Shown piece by piece: positions 41,882 to 50,383 of a DNA stretch of 64,000 nucleotides. Source of the DNA: Bacteriovoracaceae bacterium (GTDB lineage Bacteria; Bdellovibrionota; Bacteriovoracia; Bacteriovoracales; Bacteriovoracaceae); NCBI GenBank assembly GCA_947446575.1, contig CANFHC010000010.1, forward strand, positions 1 through 64,000. The letters run 5' to 3'. Below the pieces are notes generated by a model. The model was not told where the DNA came from and ran no database searches. It saw only the letters and a program-made list of their open reading frames with translations. Made by a program: the position numbers and the translations under genes. Within the stretch, counting starts at the first letter, position 1. Every line of letters starts with the position of its first letter.

Positions 41882-43680
41882 GGTAATTTCACTGCAGCAC
41901 CACCAATTGGAGGATTAATATAAGCAAGCGCATTAGTGGCATTAACCGCTTTTCCAGTTACTGTTTTCCCGGCTAAAGATGGGTTTGCAATACCGCCATT
42001 TTTTATGGAATTTAAAACATCGGTATAATTGAAATTAGGATTATAAGCAAAAATCATAGCGGCGAGACCTGCGACATGAGGAGATGCCATAGAAGTTCCA
42101 CTTATAACGTTATAAGTAATATTATTTGGTGCTAGAGATTTAATACTAAAGGCTGAAATATTTACTCCAAAACTAGTAATACTAACATTCGAATTAAAAT
42201 TAAATCCGATCGATGTGTTGGCACTTATAAAAGGGCTGATATCATAACTAGCTGGATAACGAGTTCCACTTGTAGAGCCAGAAACACTATCTAACTCAAC
42301 TCCACTTGTCGGGTCTCCAGTCGATGATTTTGCTTTTATGCTAAAGAGGTCATTATTTTGTTCAGAATCAATCATTAGATAAAACTCTAAAACAGATGAG
42401 GACTTTCCACTTAAGTTAAAAATTTTCCATACACGGTCATCTGTATTGTTGGCATATTGAGCAGATGTATGATTATAGGTTGTTGGATTAGAAAGTGTAT
42501 TGGTCGCTGTGCCAAAGTTAAGTGATTTGTATCCCCATCCACCAGCTGTTGTCGTCGAAAAATTCCAGCCCGTTGTGAGTGTGTCAGTTATAGTTGAATG
42601 AGTTCCAGGCCACGTACTCACAATATTAGTTCCCGGAGCACCAACATCAACACTATTAATTCCAAAATTAGAAAAACTGGCGAGTGTATTATTTTGTGAC
42701 AAGGCCGCCACACAAAGAATATTGTCTTGAGTATATTTACATGGGTATGATGGTGTTAGAGCATCGTCGACATTAGTTCCTTCATTTCCAGCTGCTACAA
42801 TGACTAAGACACCACTTGTGCGAGCGTTTGCAATTGCAGAATTTTCTGCAGCGTCGAAAACCGTTCCTCCTAAACTCATATTGATAATTTTGGCCCCATT
42901 GGCAACGGCAAAATCAATTCCTTGAACAATTGAAGCAGATGTTCCACTACCTGTTGCATCCATCGCTCTTACGGCCATTAAGTTTGCTCTCCAACAAACA
43001 CCAGTCGTTCCAATTCCATTATTTCCGATAGCACCAATGGTTCCTGCAACGTGAGTTCCGTGACCATTTTTATCCATTGGATCATTAGTGCTGTCGACAA
43101 AATCATAACCATGATTTGGATACGTCGCTCCCCCATCCCACATATTTGCGGCAATATCTTCATGGTTATAATTGACTCCTGAATCGACTACGGCCACAAC
43201 AACTGAACGACAGTCAGTGACTGTATCCCATGCAGTCTCAAGACTCATATCACTTCCTACAGTCCCAGGATTATTGGTGGCAATTGGAGAATCAGGACCA
43301 CCAAGGCCAGTATTAGAAATTGTTTGAGCAGTATTTTTTAATCCCCACTCTCTAGAGTAATAAGTATCATTTGGTACAGTTGAAATTTTATAAATATAAT
43401 TAGGTTGAGCATACTCAATATCTGGATCGTCTCTAAAATCTGCTATAACCTCATCAATCTTGCGATTTTTTGGAATTTGAACATGTGATAATCCATGAGT
43501 ATTTAGTTTTTTTAATCTTCTAGAACCAAATTTATTTTCAATAGATTGTTTTTGGAAAGTTGGAGTTGTATTGGATTTGTATTTAACTAATATTTCTCCT
43601 TCTACATATTTTTTTCCATGAAAAACAGCAGCACTTCCATTGCTAATTGGAAGAAAAAATAAAATAAATAGTTTTAACAT
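41878..43680 (-). CDS. Secreted subtilisin-like serine protease (S8) with an inserted beta domain
   Basis: A 600-residue protein: signal peptide (MLKLFILFFLPISNGSAA), propeptide (about 25-98, GEILVKYKS to YAQPNYIYK), and S8 catalytic domain. The triad is Asp166 (VVAVVDSGVNYNHED), His207 (GHGTHVAGTIGA) and Ser530 (SGTSMASPHVAG), with oxyanion Asn299 in VAAGNEG. About 155 residues (roughly 360-515) are inserted between the Asn region and the Ser; they are beta-rich and look like a jelly-roll module (LTTGWNFSTTTAGGWGYKS to FGVNISAFSI). The start has GGAGAGG just upstream; a frame 21 bases longer would overlap the previous gene. It probably acts outside the cell. Confidence 0.93.
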   Translation of the reverse strand: MLKLFILFFLPISNGSAAVFHGKKYVEGEILVKYKSNTTPTFQKQSIENKFGSRRLKKLNTHGLSHVQIPKNRKIDEVIADFRDDPDIEYAQPNYIYKISTVPNDTYYSREWGLKNTAQTISNTGLGGPDSPIATNNPGTVGSDMSLETAWDTVTDCRSVVVAVVDSGVNYNHEDIAANMWDGGATYPNHGYDFVDSTNDPMDKNGHGTHVAGTIGAIGNNGIGTTGVCWRANLMAVRAMDATGSGTSASIVQGIDFAVANGAKIINMSLGGTVFDAAENSAIANARTSGVLVIVAAGNEGTNVDDALTPSYPCKYTQDNILCVAALSQNNTLASFSNFGINSVDVGAPGTNIVSTWPGTHSTITDTLTTGWNFSTTTAGGWGYKSLNFGTATNTLSNPTTYNHTSAQYANNTDDRVWKIFNLSGKSSSVLEFYLMIDSEQNNDLFSIKAKSSTGDPTSGVELDSVSGSTSGTRYPASYDISPFISANTSIGFNFNSNVSITSFGVNISAFSIKSLAPNNITYNVISGTSMASPHVAGLAAMIFAYNPNFNYTDVLNSIKNGGIANPSLAGKTVTGKAVNATNALAYINPPIGGAAVKLP

Positions 43681-43697
43681 ATCCTCTCCCTTTTTTA

Positions 43698-44978
43698 TCA
43701 CGGTAAACTCAACGAAAACTCAGCTGATGGAATACTAGTTGAACCAGTAGTCACTCCAACTGTATTAAGAGCAGAAAAAGCAATAATTTTAAAATAATAA
43801 GTACCGGCCAAAAGATTACTAATAGTCGTTGTGACAGGTGCAGATGCTCCGGAAACGTAAGGCACATTTACAAATGTTGCTGTATTGATATTAAAACCTG
43901 AAGTTGTGCTGTAATAAACTTTATAACCACCGCCAAATTTATTAACTGCAGTCTCTTTATTAGCAGTCCAGCTCACTTGAACAAGTGGTGAAGGACCTAA
44001 ATAATTATAGCTGCCAAGAATTGCGGAACAAGCACTCGTGCCAATTATATTAGTAGATTTACTATAAAAATTATAAGTTGCAATAACAGATAGTGCGGAA
44101 ATGGTGACATCAACTGTTGATGAAGTTGCGAGAGAACTCCCGACTAAAGTCGTGCAACCAACATCGGAGTAAACTTTAACAGTATCCCCCGGAGAAACTC
44201 CATTAGATAAAGTATATACTGGCGAAGCTGCATAGTTTGGAGAAGTGGTTGGTGTCTTGAGTGTCATTGTTGCTGCAGTTGTAGGAAGCACTCCGAGATA
44301 TTCATAGTTAACTGAGATAGTTGAGCAAGCACTACTTCCAGCGGCATTACTAGTTGCTGTATAAAAATTAAAAATTCCTAATGCTATTGGAATCGTTGTC
44401 ACTTGAACAGTCGTAGCAGCGGCGATTGCACTTCCTAAAAAAACAGTACAAAGCGAATCACTATAAACGCTAACGGTCTCTCCGCTTACAACACCGCTTA
44501 ATAATAATGTTGGAGTTTTATCGTAATCGGGTGTCGTTGCTGGAGAAAATAAGGCGATAGAGCTTGCTATCGTTGGAGCAATACCTAAATAATTATAAGT
44601 CAAATGAATTGTTGAACAGGCAGTTGTTCCAACTGAATTGGTAGATCGAGTATAAAAGTGATGTGTACCAATAGATAAACTAGCCGTTGTAAATGAAACA
44701 CTCGAAGCAGACGCGATTTTACTTAAAATTTGAGTACTGCAAGTTGCATCAGTGTAAATTTTTATCGTTTCACCACTGACGACTCCTGAGACTGAAAATG
44801 AAATTGCCGAAATAAAATTTGGACTACTTGAAGGTGTAGTTAGTGTAAATGAAGTTCCCAATGTCGGTAGAATCGGGGCTCCACCTGGTTTATTAAAAGT
44901 AAACCCACCACTTTTGCTTTCCAATGCAGGTTTGCAAGAAGTAAGAAAAATAAAAATAAAAATAATTAAATATTTCAT
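43698..44978 (-). CDS. Lipoprotein with three Cys-containing repeats and a fibronectin-like end
   Basis: A lipoprotein with signal and lipobox IFLTSC (Cys15, followed by Lys). After a short linker come three repeats of about 95 residues (roughly 40-130, 130-226, 227-323). Each has SGVVSGETIKIYTD-like text, a Cys in DATC/DSLC/DVGC, and a second Cys in ACSTIHLTYNYLG or its variants. The last 100 residues (VQVSWTANKE to AGTYYFKIIAFSALNT) resemble a fibronectin type III domain. It is probably displayed on the outer membrane for binding. It sits 10 bases after the barrel gene and 17 before the protease, in one operon. Confidence 0.8.
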   Translation of the reverse strand: MKYLIIFIFIFLTSCKPALESKSGGFTFNKPGGAPILPTLGTSFTLTTPSSSPNFISAISFSVSGVVSGETIKIYTDATCSTQILSKIASASSVSFTTASLSIGTHHFYTRSTNSVGTTACSTIHLTYNYLGIAPTIASSIALFSPATTPDYDKTPTLLLSGVVSGETVSVYSDSLCTVFLGSAIAAATTVQVTTIPIALGIFNFYTATSNAAGSSACSTISVNYEYLGVLPTTAATMTLKTPTTSPNYAASPVYTLSNGVSPGDTVKVYSDVGCTTLVGSSLATSSTVDVTISALSVIATYNFYSKSTNIIGTSACSAILGSYNYLGPSPLVQVSWTANKETAVNKFGGGYKVYYSTTSGFNINTATFVNVPYVSGASAPVTTTISNLLAGTYYFKIIAFSALNTVGVTTGSTSIPSAEFSLSLP

Positions 44979-44988
44979 AATTTTCTCT

Positions 44989-45975
44989 TTAAAAATAAAT
45001 TCTAAATCCGACTATTAAGTAGGAATTGCTATAACTTAGATTGGTTTTAAAATTTTGATGATTACCAATATCTTCAAACTTCATTGATCGAGATCCTAGG
45101 TATTCATAACCATAATTAACACCTAACCCATAATGAGAGTTAAGCAAATATTCCAATCCTACTTCTGCTAAAAGAGCAGGCCCTAATGAACTTAGATTAA
45201 ATGTTGAATTCGCATCAGTGAGCGTCGTATTCATCCGTGAAGCGCCTGCATAAATTCCCAGCGATGGCTTCCAGGCAGATTCAATGAAAAAAAGATATTT
45301 AAATCCTAAATAAATATTTTGAAAGGTATCAGTAGATATCCAACTTCCTGCCTGTGCAGTCGAAGAATTAATATCATAGAGAACGAGGTCATCGGATTTT
45401 TTACCATTCAAAATTCTTAATTTGAAGACCATATATTTTATGGCATCCAATTTTTTTCCAATTCCCAAACTAATAATAGAAGTCGACTTATATGGACCTG
45501 GTTCAACATTTCTCCATTGTGTAGGATTGACTGTGACTGAAGGAAAAATTTGATTATAATCACCTAATGCTTTTTGAGCAGAAATTTTAAATGTTCCTAA
45601 ATCAAGATCTAAAAAATATTTTTGTGTTTTAAATTTATCCACTTCACTGACATGAACGACTTTTTTTTCAAACGGATTTGATTCAAATTCTTTTTCATCC
45701 AAATCACTATTTTTTTCATTGTTCATCACACATTGCAAAGGAGTTAAATAAATAATCCCATTTATTTTGAAGGCCACTAGTTTTGGATTTTTTTTTAGAA
45801 TTTGAGGATGGATAACTTTATTGATGAACTCATCATTAGGGACAGTTTCTAAAACTTTATTTTGAATTGTTCTAACAGAACATCCTTTCACTTTATCCAA
45901 ATAATAAAAATCTTTGGAATAAACCAAAAAGGGAAAAATCTGTAGAATGAAAAATATGCGCGTCAATTTAGGCAT
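44989..45975 (-). CDS. Outer-membrane beta-barrel protein (328 aa)
   Basis: A signal peptide (FFILQIFPFLVYS) and a C-terminus ending VGFRIYF mark an outer-membrane barrel. Residues 20-100 contain two Cys (KGCSVRT, LQCVMN) and a mixed fold (ILKKNPKLVAFKINGIIYLTP). From about 115 the sequence alternates as transmembrane strands (YLDLDLGTFKISAQ, STSIISLGIGKKL, YLGFKYLFFIES, LLAEVGLEYLLN). It is the first gene of the protease operon and may anchor or export the following proteins; that is inference. A 12-base palindrome lies upstream at 46028-46039. Confidence 0.78.
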   Translation of the reverse strand: MPKLTRIFFILQIFPFLVYSKDFYYLDKVKGCSVRTIQNKVLETVPNDEFINKVIHPQILKKNPKLVAFKINGIIYLTPLQCVMNNEKNSDLDEKEFESNPFEKKVVHVSEVDKFKTQKYFLDLDLGTFKISAQKALGDYNQIFPSVTVNPTQWRNVEPGPYKSTSIISLGIGKKLDAIKYMVFKLRILNGKKSDDLVLYDINSSTAQAGSWISTDTFQNIYLGFKYLFFIESAWKPSLGIYAGASRMNTTLTDANSTFNLSSLGPALLAEVGLEYLLNSHYGLGVNYGYEYLGSRSMKFEDIGNHQNFKTNLSYSNSYLIVGFRIYF

Positions 45976-46027
45976 AGTTAATTATCTAAATAACTTCCAT
46001 TTCCATCAAGGAGGTATTTTTGACTAC

Positions 46028-46039
46028 ATTTGCGCAAAT
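46028..46039. promoter_or_regulatory. Perfect 12-base palindrome, candidate operator of the protease operon
   Basis: ATTTGCGCAAAT lies 53 bases upstream of the barrel gene start. It adjoins an alternating AT stretch (TATATATAT) that reads as a -10-like box on the minus strand. The layout suggests a regulated promoter within the 86-base gap. Confidence 0.45.
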
Positions 46040-46061
46040 ATATATATGATTGATTAAAGGC

Positions 46062-47501
46062 TTAAATTTTTTCTAATCGACTTAGATAATTGTCTACTTC
46101 GTGGGCCTGTATCACCCCGTAATTAGCCGCCCCTAACCATCCAGACATAATTATGCCAACAGAACCCGCGTGAAAGAGTCCATCAATTTCTTTATGCAAA
46201 TTCATTGATACATCAAGGCCTTCAAACTTTGTTCCAAATGAAGCTCCCCTTTCATGCAGAGTATAGCGCTGAACTGTTAGTGGAGTGGCCGCATCGACAT
46301 AGTCGATTTTTGATCTTACACCTGGAATAATTTTTTCAAGTCCCGTGATCGCGCGTTCAATGAGGTGTTGTTTTTGTTTTTCATATTCATCCTCTGAGAG
46401 ATTTATCCAATCTTCATAACGAGCATTTGAAGAAGAAACAATTGCGTATTGAGGATCAAGATGAGGACGAGTATCGGGATAATAAACAGAGAAAGTTTGG
46501 CTTCCCACTTTGGGAGATAAAATTAAATCAGTAGAAAATTTCGAGTCTTCACTGGTAAAGACAAGGTCTCCAACAAACGGAATACTCTCGCCTGTTTTTA
46601 TACCCATATAGACCTGACAAGAAGACGTGTTTAGCCTTACAGCTTGGGCCTTTTTTATATAGTCAGATGAGAAGTGCTCAGGGCCTACCATTTTATTTAT
46701 TGTCGATAATATATTTGAATTAGAGACCACTGATTTAGATTTAATAGTGTGTCCTTTAACGACAACCCCACTAACTTTTTTATCTGTAATTTCTATTTTT
46801 GAGACTTGAGCTTGCATTTGAATATCGACACCATTTTTAATGAGCTCATCTCTCATCATGGTAATCATGGTGTCTGTTCCACCTTGAAAAATATAAACAC
46901 CTTTACTCATGAAATTTGAAAATACAATCCCATAAGAAATGGCCGGATCTTCTAAGTTTGATCCATTGGCATAAACAATCGGCTCTAATAAAAATCGAGT
47001 TATATCATTTCTGCCGGGAAAAAATTTTTCAAACAACTCTCCGTTAGTCATTTGAGAATTATCATAAAAATTCATATGCGCTAGTTCATTAAAAAAAGCA
47101 TCTACGGTCTCGATTGGAACGCTGAATTTTTCGTTGAGAACTTTGATAAAATGCTCTTTTGTAAAATCAGTTTCTACTTCAAATTGTGGATTAATATATC
47201 GAACTGATTTTAATTGGTGAATGCGTTCAGCGATTTCACGACTCCAGTATTTTCTGCAAGTCTTAATCATTCCGACTGGAAACCCATGGAGAGACACATC
47301 AAAAATATGCTGAGTATTACCCTCTTTTTGAGCGCGCTTAAACCAAGTGGCAAATCCGCCGAGTTTATTATGAGACTCAAGGAGCAAAACTGAGCGGCCA
47401 TCGCGTCCCATTTTATTAGCGAGAGTCATCCCGGCCAGGCCCGCTCCTACGACAATGACGTCATAGGATTTAGAAATTTTGTCTTTTGATGAGTAAATCA
47501 T
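46062..47501 (-). CDS. Second CrtI/carotene-isomerase-like FAD oxidoreductase
   Basis: A 479-residue flavoprotein with VIVVGAGLAGMTLANKMG (about residues 15-32) and LLLESHNKLGGFATWF. The C-terminal SGWLGAANYGVIQAH region is the flavin contact of the CrtI/retinol-saturase group. It differs clearly from the ole-operon enzyme at 30060. The next gene upstream ends 6 bases away, and the set 50296 to 46062 reads as one operon. The substrate is unknown; no carotenoid synthase is present in this window. Confidence 0.82.
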   Translation of the reverse strand: MIYSSKDKISKSYDVIVVGAGLAGMTLANKMGRDGRSVLLLESHNKLGGFATWFKRAQKEGNTQHIFDVSLHGFPVGMIKTCRKYWSREIAERIHQLKSVRYINPQFEVETDFTKEHFIKVLNEKFSVPIETVDAFFNELAHMNFYDNSQMTNGELFEKFFPGRNDITRFLLEPIVYANGSNLEDPAISYGIVFSNFMSKGVYIFQGGTDTMITMMRDELIKNGVDIQMQAQVSKIEITDKKVSGVVVKGHTIKSKSVVSNSNILSTINKMVGPEHFSSDYIKKAQAVRLNTSSCQVYMGIKTGESIPFVGDLVFTSEDSKFSTDLILSPKVGSQTFSVYYPDTRPHLDPQYAIVSSSNARYEDWINLSEDEYEKQKQHLIERAITGLEKIIPGVRSKIDYVDAATPLTVQRYTLHERGASFGTKFEGLDVSMNLHKEIDGLFHAGSVGIIMSGWLGAANYGVIQAHEVDNYLSRLEKI

Positions 47502-47507
47502 AGATGC

Positions 47508-48740
47508 TTAATATAATCTTTTTGGTGTCACTTTGAAAACTGCTGAGCCCAATTCTTTATTATCGGGAGAGGCAATGATTAGACAATAAAAAACAATTTC
47601 GCCTTTATCGTTCAAATCCACTTCTCCGCCAAAGCCAGGATAGTTGGGATTTGATAAAATTTTTGCACTTCCAAGGTCAGTTTCAACATCATCACCTTCA
47701 CCAATAATGCGCTTCATTCCATTTTCATCAGCAACATAGAGGCCTCGTTTGCCTTCTGCATTTTTTGCACGAAACAAAACCATTCCTTGATCATTTACTT
47801 TTGGCGAAAACATTTCAATTTCAGAAATATCGTTTGCACCTTCAACTGCCAAAGTTCTAAGAGTATTGTCGTGAGCCAGTACGATGGATTTTTTTGCACC
47901 TTCTTGCAATCCCATAAACGCTACATATCCTTTTTTAGATAATGATACAGAATTACCAAATCCTAAAAATGGAGAATGGGAGTCTCCGTCTCGATCACGG
48001 GCAATTGTAATAACTTTTGGAGATGGAAGCTTTGGATCTGTTGAGGGAATTAAAACAATAATTGAATCGGGATTACTTTCATCCCATTGTCCTTTTTCAC
48101 CTGTGCGAGCTTTAAAGGCAACGGCACCACCTTCATTGACAGAAGGTCTAAAAAGATAAGAAGTTTTTATTCCTAAACTCTCCACTCCTTCTGCCATAAC
48201 TTTATTAAGTTTAGATCCTGTGAAGTCATAATACATTCTGTCGTTATTATCGTCTGTAGCACGAAAAAATATATGTCCGTTATTTTGTAATTGAGGATAG
48301 GTGTAAAATTGAATTGGCAAATTGTCCGGGCTTAAAACTTGATCGACATTTTCTGTTTTTGTATCGATAACAAAAAGTCCATCAGTCACACCTTCATCAT
48401 AAAGATTAAAAGCGATTTTTCCATTTTCACTAACAGCTTCTGGTTCTGTTAAAAATCTTTCTTCCGGAGCAACGTAAATAATTTTTCCATTAGCGTCTTC
48501 AGCGCGCTTTACCCACAATGCTTGATTGTTCACCCCTTCAACCGCCATCAGCTTAAAGGCCACATCTCCACGGTCATTGATAACTGGGCTAGTATTGTTT
48601 AAAAAACTTAATGGAGGAAGGTTGTATCCATCTGTGATATTAGCTCGCGCTAAAATTTCAGGTGCATTGTATTCTGGAAGAGCAGCATAGCTCACGCTTG
48701 TGACTATGGCAGAGAGAAGTAAAATTGATTTTTTAATCAT
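47508..48740 (-). CDS. Exported seven-bladed beta-propeller-like protein
   Basis: Signal peptide (ILLLSAIVTSVSYAA) and a 390-residue mature part with seven repeats of the form N-x-x-G-x-V-A-F: NDRGDVAF (55), SENGKIAF (104), QNNGHIFF (152), NEGGAVAF (202), SKKGYVAF (268), NDQGMVLF (316) and NDKGEIVF (377). Repeats at about 50-60 residue spacing predict a seven-bladed propeller. Such proteins bind ligands or other proteins outside the cytoplasm. It overlaps the COG2509 gene by 4 bases and precedes the CrtI-like gene by 6, a notable mix of exported and cytoplasmic products. Confidence 0.78.
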   Translation of the reverse strand: MIKKSILLLSAIVTSVSYAALPEYNAPEILARANITDGYNLPPLSFLNNTSPVINDRGDVAFKLMAVEGVNNQALWVKRAEDANGKIIYVAPEERFLTEPEAVSENGKIAFNLYDEGVTDGLFVIDTKTENVDQVLSPDNLPIQFYTYPQLQNNGHIFFRATDDNNDRMYYDFTGSKLNKVMAEGVESLGIKTSYLFRPSVNEGGAVAFKARTGEKGQWDESNPDSIIVLIPSTDPKLPSPKVITIARDRDGDSHSPFLGFGNSVSLSKKGYVAFMGLQEGAKKSIVLAHDNTLRTLAVEGANDISEIEMFSPKVNDQGMVLFRAKNAEGKRGLYVADENGMKRIIGEGDDVETDLGSAKILSNPNYPGFGGEVDLNDKGEIVFYCLIIASPDNKELGSAVFKVTPKRLY

Positions 48741-50296
48741 AGCTCAAATCCTTTTTCTTTTTTTATGAGAGACATCGCGATTTTTACGCCATCAACAGCA
48801 GCAGAGGTAATTCCTCCCGCGTGACCGGCGCCTTCTCCACAGGGAAATAAACCTGTGTGGCTTGACGATTCCAAAGTCTCTTTGTCGCGCAAAATAGTAA
48901 CAGGGGCACTAGTTCTCGTTTCAGGCGCAATTAAGAGCGCTTTATCGGACACAAAGCCTTTTAGGTTCTCATCAAATTTTAGCAGAGCATTCTCTAAATG
49001 TTTAGTCACAAATGAAGGGAGAATCTCTCTTAACGAAGTTTTTACAATTCCAGAAGGAGTAGACGTTTTTACTGGAGCAGAATTAGCGGAGATATTATTT
49101 TCCATAAATTCTTTTAAAGTTTGTGCAGGTAACTCTCGTCCCGTGGCATTTTGTTTGGAAGCCTCAAAAGCAAGTTTTTCAATTTTGTGTTGGAAATCAA
49201 GGCCTGCTAAAAGATTTTTACTTTCAAAATCACTGCCCGCCTTCACACTGACAACTAAAGCTGCATTAGACCAACGAGAATTTCGAGCGTAGTTGCTCAT
49301 TCCATTGACCACAATTCCATTGGCCTCTGTCCCCGAAGAAAGCACATATCCGCCAGGGCACATACAAAAACTATAAGTTCCTTTTTTAGAATACGCATCT
49401 TCGTAACTTAATCGATAACGAGCGGCCCCCAGTTCTAAGCCTGCAAATTTTCCATATTGAATATTATCTATTAATTCTCTCGGGTGCTCGATGCGAACTC
49501 CAACGGCAAAATCTTTTTGTTTCATCTCAACGCCTAGATCGTTGAGTTGATAGTACATTTCACTGGCCGAATGCCCCGTGGCCAGCACGACATATTTTGA
49601 AAATAATTTTTCACCATTGTTTAGTTCCACACCAACAATATTTTTCCCTTCAAAAAGCAAACGATCCACTCGGGTATTATATCGAACAATTGTTCCTTTC
49701 AAACGCAGATACTCGGTCATTTGATTAATGAGCCCGCGAATCTTATTTGAACCCAAATGTGGGTTAGAAATATACGCTGTTTCTTTAGGGGCACCAAAAT
49801 CCACGAAGCGATTCATTACGTATTGGACAAAAGGAGATTTAATTCTGGTGATTAATTTCCCATCAGAAAATAATCCCGCTCCACCTTCTCCGTAACAAAC
49901 ATTATTTTCGGTATCAAAGACGCCATAGCGCCAAAACTTTGCAATATGAATCATTCTTTGATGAGCACGGTCTCCGCGCTCGATGACAATTGAGGGCACT
50001 CCATAATCAGCTAATCTTAATGCGCAAAAAAGTCCACCTGGTCCGGCCCCAATGATAATTGGCATTTCATTGAATGCACCTACATCTTTGAAAGTTTCTT
50101 TGACTGCTTCAAATTGCTCACCAGGACTTAAGAGTTCTACGTTATAAGTATAGCGCGGAACTTTACCGCGATTTGCTCCACGAGCGTCTAGCGCCTGATT
50201 TAGGATGCGATAGTCGGCATGATCAGGATAATTCTTTTCCAGATAAAGATCGATATCCTCATTAAAATCGAGCGTAAATTGAACTTTTTTTGTCAT
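48737..50296 (-). CDS. COG2509-family FAD-dependent dehydrogenase
   Basis: A 519-residue predicted flavoprotein. An N-terminal domain of about 75 residues (ending RYTYNVELLSPGEQF) precedes the FAD motif PIIIGAGPGGLFCALRLADYG. The family motifs CYGEGGAGLFSDGKL, GHSASEMYYQL and FCMCPGGYVLSS follow. LFPCGEGAGHAGGITSAAVDG closes the FAD site. COG2509 proteins are widespread but their substrate is not established. It is the first gene of a three-gene operon and is divergent from cinA. Confidence 0.9.
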   Translation of the reverse strand: MTKKVQFTLDFNEDIDLYLEKNYPDHADYRILNQALDARGANRGKVPRYTYNVELLSPGEQFEAVKETFKDVGAFNEMPIIIGAGPGGLFCALRLADYGVPSIVIERGDRAHQRMIHIAKFWRYGVFDTENNVCYGEGGAGLFSDGKLITRIKSPFVQYVMNRFVDFGAPKETAYISNPHLGSNKIRGLINQMTEYLRLKGTIVRYNTRVDRLLFEGKNIVGVELNNGEKLFSKYVVLATGHSASEMYYQLNDLGVEMKQKDFAVGVRIEHPRELIDNIQYGKFAGLELGAARYRLSYEDAYSKKGTYSFCMCPGGYVLSSGTEANGIVVNGMSNYARNSRWSNAALVVSVKAGSDFESKNLLAGLDFQHKIEKLAFEASKQNATGRELPAQTLKEFMENNISANSAPVKTSTPSGIVKTSLREILPSFVTKHLENALLKFDENLKGFVSDKALLIAPETRTSAPVTILRDKETLESSSHTGLFPCGEGAGHAGGITSAAVDGVKIAMSLIKKEKGFEL

Positions 50297-50383
50297 TGCC
50301 TCTGTCTCATTTAATCTAGGTTTTAAGTTTAACTAAATTATGCCAAAATTCATAGCAGTACTAAGCTTTTTAAGGTGATTACC

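Noticed and set aside
48855-49292. 145-codon frame antisense to the COG2509 gene
   Set aside because: The opposite strand encodes a well-matched flavoprotein across the whole stretch, and the antisense product resembles nothing.
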